Source: Thiotrichaceae bacterium
GTDB lineage: Bacteria > Pseudomonadota > Gammaproteobacteria > Thiotrichales > Thiotrichaceae
NCBI GenBank assembly: GCA_027030285.1
Contig: JALVFC010000047.1
Location: 1 to 5,298, forward strand
Direction of reading: 5' to 3'
DNA: 5,298 nucleotides
Under the pieces are notes generated by a model. It was not told where the DNA came from, did no database searches, and saw only the letters and a list, made by a program, of their open reading frames with translations. Position numbers and translations under genes: made by a program. Positions within the stretch are counted from its first letter, which is position 1, and each line of letters opens with the position of its first letter. Below, one piece after another: positions 1-4,375 of the stretch.

Positions 1-1
1 C

Positions 2-571
2 GAACAACGCATACCGGAACTGTTAACCTGCGCCGAAGTGGCAAGGATTTGTCATGCAACGCGTAACCTGAAACATCGAACACTGCTACTGACCTGCTAC
101 GGCTGTGGCCTGCGCGTCAGCGAACTGGTCACGCTGAAAGTCCGCGACATTGATGGTGAACGGCACCTGCTGCGGGTGGAACAGGGCAAAGGCGCCAAGG
201 ATCGACTGGTGGTGATCTCGCCGGGCCTGCTGACGGCGCTACGCGCCTACTACCGGCTCTACCATACCACCCGCTGGCTGTTCGAAGGCGGCGATCCGCA
301 CAGACACCTGCACCTCCAGAGCGCCCAGCGCGCCTTCACCAGCGCCAAGCGCCGGGCGGGAGTCGAAAAGATCGGCGGCATCCACAGCCTGCGTCACGCC
401 TACGCCACCCATCAACTCCAGGCCGGCATGCGGATCGACCAATTGCAGCGGCAACTGGGTCATCGGAGCATCCATTCCACCCTGCGCTACGCCCACTGGG
501 TTCCGGACTACCAGCAAACCCAAAGCGCCGGAGCCGACCTGGTCACGGGGTTGGAGGCGCGCCATGGCTGA
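2..571 (+). CDS. Tyrosine recombinase/integrase associated with an IS91-type element, 5'-partial
   Basis: The reading frame is open from base 2, so the gene begins before the window; the GTG at 38 is only an internal codon. The 189 visible residues contain the catalytic domain. Counted from base 2, the set is Arg38 in GCGLRVSEL, Lys63 in the beta-hairpin EQGKGAKDR, the HxxR box as His128 and Arg131 in HSLRHAYATH, His154 in LGHRS, and the likely nucleophile Tyr163 in TLRYAH. The N-terminal SAM-like DNA-binding domain would lie upstream. It does not look like an integron integrase: the extra segment that IntI proteins carry just before the HxxR box is missing. Its stop lies inside the start of the transposase gene, so the two are probably translated as a pair. 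Recombinases of this type are often found directly before IS91-type transposases. Their role in transposition is not something I can state. Confidence 0.88.
   Translation, partial: EQRIPELLTCAEVARICHATRNLKHRTLLLTCYGCGLRVSELVTLKVRDIDGERHLLRVEQGKGAKDRLVVISPGLLTALRAYYRLYHTTRWLFEGGDPHRHLHLQSAQRAFTSAKRRAGVEKIGGIHSLRHAYATHQLQAGMRIDQLQRQLGHRSIHSTLRYAHWVPDYQQTQSAGADLVTGLEARHG
553..557 (+). promoter_or_regulatory. Ribosome binding site of the IS91-type transposase
   Basis: GGAGG lies six bases before the ATG at 564 and inside the end of the recombinase gene. It supports this ATG as the start and suggests translational coupling between the two overlapping genes. Confidence 0.75.
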
Positions 572-1721
572 ACCGCTCACCCTGCAAGCGTTGATCAACG
601 CCTATCCGCCATCGCTGGATCATCAACCGTTGAGCATGCAAAAACGCAAGGTCTGCCAACACATCCAGGCCTGCCGAACCCCTGTCATGGGCGGATTAAA
701 ACTGCGCTGTGATCACTGCGGCCACGATGCGGCCCAGTATCACGCCTGTCGGGACAGGCACTGTCCCCAGTGCCAGTTTCGCCAACAGACGCAATGGTGT
801 GATCGCCAGCGGGCGCAAGTACTGCCCGTGACCTACCATCATGTCGTGTTCACCCTGCCACACGAACTCAACGGTTGGGTCGAGGTGCATCCCGAAGTGA
901 TCTACCGATCCCTGTTCCATAGCGTCTGGGCAACGCTCAAAGCCTTCGGAGAGGACCCCCGACGCCTCAACGGCCAGTTGGGCATGACCGCCGTGCTGCA
1001 CACCTGGGGGCAAAACCTGATGCGCCATGTGCATCTGCATTGCCTGATCCCCGGTGGCGCGCTCACTCAACAAAACCACTGGAACCCAGCCAAAAGCACC
1101 TACCTGTTCCCGGTCAAGGCCCTGTCACGCGTCTTCCGGGGCAAAATGGTCAGCGCATTGCGCCAAGCCCAACAAAAGCAGGAACTCGATCGGATACGGC
1201 ATCCGCATGAAATTGACCAGACCCTCGACACCCTGATGGAGAAAGACTGGGTCGTCTACAGCCGACACTGTCTGACCCAAACCCGCGGCGTGATCGACTA
1301 CCTGGGGCGTTATACCCACCGAATCGCATTGACCAACAGCCGCTTGCTGGGGATGCGCCAGAACAAGGTCATATTGCGCTACAAGGACTATCGGGATCAA
1401 CGCACCAAACAACTGAGGATTGCTCCCGAAGAACTGATCCGCCGGTTTCTGCTGCACGTCCTGCCCAAGGGACTGATGCGCATCCGCCACTATGGGTTTT
1501 TGGCCAACTGCTGCCGGGAAAAACGCCTGAGCGTGATCCGCAAGGCCCTGGAAAAAACCGATGAATCAACAACCCGAGATCAGGACGAGAAAGGAGCCAG
1601 GGAAAAAGCGCACGAGCCCCCCGAGTTAGTCAGCCCGCCAAAGCCCATGCCCTGCCCGGAATGCAAAACAGGCGTCATGCGAGTCATCGGTGAACTGCAA
1701 GCAGTCCCGGACCATCGCTGA
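564..1721 (+). CDS. tnpA: IS91-family transposase (HUH/Y2 single-strand transposase)
   Basis: This 385-residue protein nicks and moves one DNA strand in the rolling-circle-like manner known for IS91. An N-terminal zinc-binding region holds Cys49, Cys52, Cys62, Cys67 and Cys70 with nearby histidines. The metal-binding HUH motif lies in HVHLHCLIPGG (residues 155-165). The paired tyrosines are Tyr246 and Tyr250 in DYLGRYTHR, spaced as in Y2 enzymes. RIRHYGFLAN (307-316) is a further typical IS91 block, and a CPEC pair (364-367) near the end looks like a second zinc site. Length and domain order suggest an intact, possibly active enzyme. The ATG is preceded by GGAGG and overlaps the recombinase stop by 8 bases. 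The C-terminal stretch of about residues 331-362 is charged and low in complexity, which looks like a linker. Confidence 0.93.
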   Translation: MAEPLTLQALINAYPPSLDHQPLSMQKRKVCQHIQACRTPVMGGLKLRCDHCGHDAAQYHACRDRHCPQCQFRQQTQWCDRQRAQVLPVTYHHVVFTLPHELNGWVEVHPEVIYRSLFHSVWATLKAFGEDPRRLNGQLGMTAVLHTWGQNLMRHVHLHCLIPGGALTQQNHWNPAKSTYLFPVKALSRVFRGKMVSALRQAQQKQELDRIRHPHEIDQTLDTLMEKDWVVYSRHCLTQTRGVIDYLGRYTHRIALTNSRLLGMRQNKVILRYKDYRDQRTKQLRIAPEELIRRFLLHVLPKGLMRIRHYGFLANCCREKRLSVIRKALEKTDESTTRDQDEKGAREKAHEPPELVSPPKPMPCPECKTGVMRVIGELQAVPDHR

Positions 1722-1762
1722 CCAAACCGGATAAGCGCAACACAACCTGTCGGGAGGCCAGC

Positions 1763-1821
1763 GTCCGGAACCCCGGACAGGCGTGCTGCGGTCAAAAGCC
1801 CGAGAATGGGCTATAATCTTG
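1763..1821 (+). other. Candidate ori end of the IS91-type element with adjacent CTTG target
   Basis: Downstream of the transposase are two hairpins. One is a six-base stem with loop AACC (1763-1778); the other is a five-base stem with loop GAGAAT (1797-1812). The second is followed by ATAAT and then CTTG (1818-1821). This layout of a hairpin near the tip and a GTTC/CTTG target next to it matches what is known of IS91-type ori ends. The exact tip (1817) is inferred. CTTG is also the start of a separate small palindrome, CTTGCG (1818-1823) with CGCAAG (1829-1834), in the flank. Confidence 0.5.
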
Positions 1822-1914
1822 CGCAAATCGCAAGGGAATAGCGCCAACACAAGGCGATATGGAGTCAATCATGGTCAGGAAGCGACGGCTGTAGCAGCAC
1901 AAACAGGATGGCGA
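1818..1914. other. Gene-less flank between the IS91-type element and the cassette array
   Basis: No convincing open reading frame, RNA gene or complete attC is visible here. It has a six-base palindrome with a five-base loop (1818-1834). If the half-site at 1915-1938 is the end of an attC, its left half should lie in this stretch. I looked for an RYYYAAC core complementary to GTTAGAC and found none, so that site is either truncated by the IS91 insertion or decayed. Confidence 0.4.
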
Positions 1915-1938
1915 GCGGGTTGACCCGCGCCGTTAGAC
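1915..1938 (+). other. Possible attC 3' half-site (L' and R')
   Basis: GTTAGAC (1932-1938) matches the R' consensus GTTRRRY exactly. It is preceded by GGGTTGACCCGCGCC, which has the layout usual for the L' box and spacer of many attC sites. The same bases also form a tight palindrome, GCGGGT with ACCCGC (1915-1928). No matching left half is seen upstream, so this is a half-site only. Confidence 0.42.
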
Positions 1939-2061
1939 CCTGGGTTTGAAAAACAATCCCCTTATAGATAATGAACCAAGTCAGAGCCCCGTGGGCGAAC
2001 CGGCTTAGTCCAACAGACATTTATGCCTTCATGCTGCGCACGAGGCATAAATGCTAAGATG
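1933..2061 (+). mobile_element. Possible 129-base integron cassette without a gene
   Basis: Its limits are the R' core GTTAGAC (1932-1938) and the end of the attC-like site at 2008-2067. The R'' core of that site, GTCCAAC (2008-2014), fits the complement of GTTAGAC at six of seven positions, as expected if both belong to one cassette, though the single mismatch leaves room for doubt. There is no room for a gene. A promoter-like sequence occupies its first half. Gene-less cassettes and cassettes carrying promoters are known in integrons. Confidence 0.4.
1946..1972 (+). promoter_or_regulatory. Candidate sigma70-type promoter before the cassette genes
   Basis: TTGAAA (1946-1951) and GATAAT (1967-1972) each match five of six bases of the -35 and -10 consensus and point at the cassette genes. 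The 15-base spacing is shorter than the usual 17, so strength is uncertain. It is the best promoter-like sequence I found between the IS91-type transposase and the gene at 2094. Confidence 0.35.
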
Positions 2062-2067
2062 TTAGCC
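2008..2067 (+). other. attC-like recombination site before cassette A
   Basis: GTCCAAC (2008-2014) fits the R'' consensus RYYYAAC. A perfect ten-base inverted repeat follows, CATTTATGCC (2018-2027) with GGCATAAATG (2044-2053). GTTAGCC (2061-2067) then serves as R', deviating from GTTRRRY at one base. Exchange would fall between G2061 and T2062. That 2061 is a real cassette boundary is supported by the exactly complementary GGCTAAC in the next attC. The stem lacks the usual extrahelical base, and its R' side spacer is rather long, so the site may be atypical or degenerate. Confidence 0.6.
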
Positions 2068-2979
2068 ACTGAACAAGAAGGTATTAGGATACGATGGATC
2101 AAAATGTAAGTGCCACTTTATTGCTAAATCTCGTTAATGAAAAATATAAGGTTATAAAGTCGCGTCTGCCTTCCTTGTTAAAAACATTGAGTGAGAATAG
2201 CCAGAAGGCCAAACTTGAAGAAAGTAAGCAGCTTTATGAATCAGCCATGGATCTGGCCAATGTCCTAGCGGCATCAGATCGACCAAATTGGTTAAATGAA
2301 ATTATGGTGTGCACAAGTGAATTCACATCTCAGAACAAAGATCCAAATTCCATAGTATCTGGTAGCAGCTGGAGGTTGCTCCAGAGATTAATGAAAATAT
2401 ATCAACCAGCATTAAGTCATAAATGGGATTTCTCAAACCAAAAAGGCGCGCATCACTATGACTTTGATTCCATTTATCAAAAATATAGAGATGAAAGTGC
2501 TATAGAAGAACTTTTTGACTCCTTAATAGAAACATTAGAAAAAATGGTAACTAGTGGTGAGATTGACAGCATTACTGCAATAAACTCATTGAGAGAGTTA
2601 ATGGAAATATTAGAGAAAAATAAATCTTCATCGTATTTTTCTACAATGGCTTCTTGGGAGTTCGTAAAAAGCTTTACATATAATTTGGTTTGGGAGCAAC
2701 TTGATAGCATTCCCGGCGTCAAGCCAATAAAAAAGGCTTTTGAGAAAACTATGTCAGATACAGATATTGAGCTTAAGTCATTACATAAAAAAATTGCTGA
2801 TGAAATGAAGCAAAAGTATAAGGTCACAATCGAGAATGCTTTAACTTACACGAACAATCACAAGCTATTAGAAAAAAACTCAAATGATTCAAATAATGGC
2901 TAACAAGGAAATTTCACGCGGACGTCAAAAAGCGTCGTTCGTTCCTCACTATGCTTTTTGCCTCCGGTGAATTGCGGCG
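2062..2979 (+). mobile_element. Integron gene cassette A (918 bases, unknown protein)
   Basis: The cassette runs from the T after G2061 to G2979. Its opening core (GTTAGCC with G2061) is exactly complementary to the R'' core GGCTAAC (2898-2904) of its own attC, which is what a circularising cassette requires. The single gene fills it: the start codon lies 32 bases after the boundary and the stop codon TAA falls inside the R'' core. This tight packing is characteristic of integron cassettes. The DNA is visibly more AT-rich than the transposon genes on either side. Confidence 0.82.
2094..2903 (+). CDS. Cassette-encoded protein of unknown function (cassette A)
   Basis: I do not recognise this 269-residue protein with certainty. 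It has no signal peptide or clear membrane segment and looks soluble and largely helical, with charged amphipathic stretches around residues 8-60, 126-176 and 205-250. Its most distinctive part is about residues 155-222. There a short helix-rich segment rich in Leu and Glu is followed by a YFSTMASWEF stretch (181-190), an aromatic and hydrophobic patch, and a SIPGVKPIKKAFEKTM segment. No nuclease, NAD-binding or ATPase motif is visible. An in-frame TAG at 2085 makes ATG 2094 the first possible start, and AGGA (2086-2089) four bases before it could serve as ribosome binding site. The stop codon is embedded in the attC core. A defence role is only a guess from the SIR2 cassette next door, since cassettes in an array need not be functionally linked. 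Confidence 0.85.
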   Translation: MDQNVSATLLLNLVNEKYKVIKSRLPSLLKTLSENSQKAKLEESKQLYESAMDLANVLAASDRPNWLNEIMVCTSEFTSQNKDPNSIVSGSSWRLLQRLMKIYQPALSHKWDFSNQKGAHHYDFDSIYQKYRDESAIEELFDSLIETLEKMVTSGEIDSITAINSLRELMEILEKNKSSSYFSTMASWEFVKSFTYNLVWEQLDSIPGVKPIKKAFEKTMSDTDIELKSLHKKIADEMKQKYKVTIENALTYTNNHKLLEKNSNDSNNG

Positions 2980-2985
2980 TTATGC
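2898..2985 (+). other. attC recombination site of cassette A
   Basis: All expected parts are present in order. R'' is GGCTAAC (2898-2904) and L'' is TTCACGCGGA (2913-2922). An inner stem pairs CAAAAAGC (2926-2933) with GCTTTTTG (2953-2960). L' is TCCGGTGAA (2963-2971) and R' is GTTATGC (2979-2985). L'' and L' pair except for one unpaired G (2918), the extrahelical base that integron integrases use to choose the strand. The outer cores also pair with a small bulge, because R' belongs to the next cassette. At 88 bases the size is normal. R' departs from GTTRRRY at one position. Confidence 0.88.
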
Positions 2986-3017
2986 CCTTAAATCATCTAA
3001 ATGAACAAACTATCTGA
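2982..3017 (+). other. Short 11-codon reading frame overlapping the SIR2 start
   Basis: ATG at 2982, inside the attC R' core, opens a frame of 11 codons ending in TGA at 3015-3017, out of frame with the gene that starts at 3001. The SIR2 gene has no visible ribosome binding site. Short leader frames in integrons are known to help translate cassette genes without one (the ORF-11 of attI1 is the classic case). Whether this one is translated cannot be seen; its own upstream GGTGA (2966-2970) is a weak and distant site. Confidence 0.25.
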
Positions 3018-4356
3018 CAGTCCAAGCCGAGAGGAAGTACTGAGCTTTCTATCGAAATCTGCAAGTTATGGAAACTTGGGGGCATTTATAGGTGCAGGAT
3101 TTTCTAAAGCTGTTCTTAATGACGGGTTTAATGATATAGCCTTGTCGTGGGGAGAGCTGCTTGCTGCTGTGGCGGAGTCACTCGACATTGATTATGAGAA
3201 AATCTGGAAAGAAGGAGTAGGGTTCCCGGAAATTGCTTCGAAAATATGCGAAATATACAGCCAAGAAAAACGTATCGAATACCATAAAGCCGTCCAACGT
3301 GTTAAACAAAAAATAGCTAGTCTAACTAGCTGGTATCCTGACAAAGAGCAACGTGCAGCTTACTCAAGCCATATGAGTATGCTAAATTGCTCTTGGGTGA
3401 TTACCACAAACTATGATTTAGTTATCGAGAGCTTGCTAACTGGAGCAAGCATACCTTTAGGCCCAAATGATTCACTGACTGCTCCCACAGGAGTGGTTCC
3501 AGTGTTTCATCTCCATGGTGTACGAACAAATCCAGATGAAATCATTATTGTTCAAGAAGATTATGTAGGGCTTTTTCGGCCAACTGAATATCGTCAGATA
3601 AAGCTAGCCCTGATGATCAAAGAGTCAACTATGTTGATACTAGGTTATGGCCTAGGTGATGTGAATGTACTCACTGCTTTAGATTGGTCAAAAAATGTAT
3701 TTAGTGGAGAGCCTAAAAACTACCCAAATGAAGTAATTCAGGTAGTCAGAAAAGAAAATCCAGAAGAAGATCCTTATAGAGATAGAAATTCGATAGTTGT
3801 CTTGGAGACAAATAGCTTACAGGATTTCTTTGAAGAATATTCTGAAGCCCGAGAAGAGGAGCTTAAAAAGGAAAAGGAAATCCACGAAAATCTGATTAAG
3901 TTATCTAAAGAATTGGACAGTCCCAATGAATCGATGATAGAGAAGTTCATTGATAATGGTGAATTTCGACTTCAAGTCCTTAAAACCTTGTCCACATTCT
4001 CCAATGACCTTATATCTGGATTTATTTCGTTCATCAATAGATGCATTGATGAAACTTGGTCAAGATCTGAACCAAATGGCGCTTTTCAAGGTTACGCAGA
4101 TAATCTATCGATGATTCTTGATGTTCTTACAACATTTTCGATAAAACAAATCCCGCCCGCACTATTTGAAACGGCGGCTTATGCATTACAGCGTGTAGGT
4201 TATTACGTAGGTAGTGAACCAGGCCAGTCGTTTGAAGCAAACCGTGTATGGAGTAGTCGCAAAGGAGAGCTTTCTGCAGATATGGTAGCGGAGTTGAAGG
4301 ATTTCGCTAAACAACATCATTACATTTATCTTAAAAGGTTATGTCAAAGTATATAA
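3001..4356 (+). CDS. SIR2-domain protein, probable NAD-consuming antiphage defence enzyme
   Basis: The first 230 or so residues form a SIR2-like NAD-binding domain of the kind found in bacterial defence proteins. GAGFS (31-35) is the glycine-rich NAD loop, and ITTNYD (134-139) carries the conserved Asn137. FHLHG (169-173) holds the likely catalytic His172, and GYGLGD (215-220) is a further family motif. All key residues are present, so activity is likely. Bacterial SIR2 defence proteins known to date deplete NAD+ after sensing phage. A charged coiled-coil-like stretch (about 276-310) links to a helical C-terminal region (about 311-451) that I do not recognise and that may act as sensor or oligomerisation part. 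No TIR, HerA or Argonaute partner gene is in the window, so it may work alone. ATG 3001 directly follows an in-frame TAA and is the first start, but it has no visible Shine-Dalgarno sequence. The stop abuts the attC core. Confidence 0.88.
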   Translation: MNKLSDSPSREEVLSFLSKSASYGNLGAFIGAGFSKAVLNDGFNDIALSWGELLAAVAESLDIDYEKIWKEGVGFPEIASKICEIYSQEKRIEYHKAVQRVKQKIASLTSWYPDKEQRAAYSSHMSMLNCSWVITTNYDLVIESLLTGASIPLGPNDSLTAPTGVVPVFHLHGVRTNPDEIIIVQEDYVGLFRPTEYRQIKLALMIKESTMLILGYGLGDVNVLTALDWSKNVFSGEPKNYPNEVIQVVRKENPEEDPYRDRNSIVVLETNSLQDFFEEYSEAREEELKKEKEIHENLIKLSKELDSPNESMIEKFIDNGEFRLQVLKTLSTFSNDLISGFISFINRCIDETWSRSEPNGAFQGYADNLSMILDVLTTFSIKQIPPALFETAAYALQRVGYYVGSEPGQSFEANRVWSSRKGELSADMVAELKDFAKQHHYIYLKRLCQSI

Positions 4357-4375
4357 GCATAACGAATAAGGTTAC
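4357..4375 (+). other. Truncated attC remnant of cassette B
   Basis: GCATAAC (4357-4363) immediately follows the stop codon and is exactly complementary to the R' core GTTATGC that opens the same cassette. The following bases give no L''/L' pair and no closing GTTRRRY core. The break lies close to the AAAGGGGTCAAG sequence at 4379-4390, where the next element seems to start. Confidence 0.65.

Larger units (their letters stand above)
1..1817 (+). mobile_element. IS91-family element carrying a tyrosine recombinase, left end outside the window
   Basis: The two overlapping genes (recombinase, then IS91 transposase) and the structured tail behind them form one unit. The right limit is inferred. 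A stem AGCCC (1797-1801) pairs with GGGCT (1808-1812), and a few bases later a CTTG tetranucleotide (1818-1821) follows. IS91-type elements are known to insert next to GTTC/CTTG with the ori end, downstream of the transposase, abutting that target. A second hairpin, GTCCGG (1763-1768) with CCGGAC (1773-1778), lies in the same tail. The element creates no target duplication in this family, so the boundary cannot be confirmed from a repeat. The left (ter) end is not in view. Confidence 0.6.
2980..4375 (+). mobile_element. Integron gene cassette B (SIR2 protein), attC truncated
   Basis: The cassette begins after G2979 with the core GTTATGC. The exact complement GCATAAC (4357-4363) lies directly after the stop codon of its only gene and is read as the R'' core of its attC. 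The remainder of that attC is missing: no GTTRRRY core or paired L boxes follow within the next 150 bases, where transposon-type sequence begins instead. The right limit of cassette DNA (about 4375) is approximate. Without a complete attC this cassette should no longer be excised singly, although it could still be mobilised together with other sequence. Confidence 0.75.

Noticed and set aside
2..571. Reading the recombinase as the integron integrase IntI of the cassette array
   Set aside because: It lacks the IntI-specific insertion before the HxxR box, overlaps the IS91 transposase, and points toward the array. IntI genes are normally transcribed away from their cassettes.
696..1490. Minus-strand open frames across the IS91-type transposase
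   Set aside because: They have no recognisable motifs and lie entirely within a well-supported gene on the other strand.
1812..1817. TATAAT as the -10 box of an outward promoter at the IS91 end
   Set aside because: No acceptable -35 hexamer lies 16-18 bases upstream, and the bases form part of the putative ori-end hairpin.
2926..2960. AAAAAGC/GCTTTTTG stem as a transcription terminator after cassette A
   Set aside because: The T run lies inside the stem rather than after it, the loop is about 19 bases, and the structure is fully explained as the inner stem of attC. Weak attenuation is possible but not shown.
3001..4356. Calling the SIR2 protein ThsA (Thoeris) or DSR2
   Set aside because: No TIR gene (ThsB) is next to it, the length is well below DSR2, and the C-terminal part could not be assigned. 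Only the SIR2 domain is supported.
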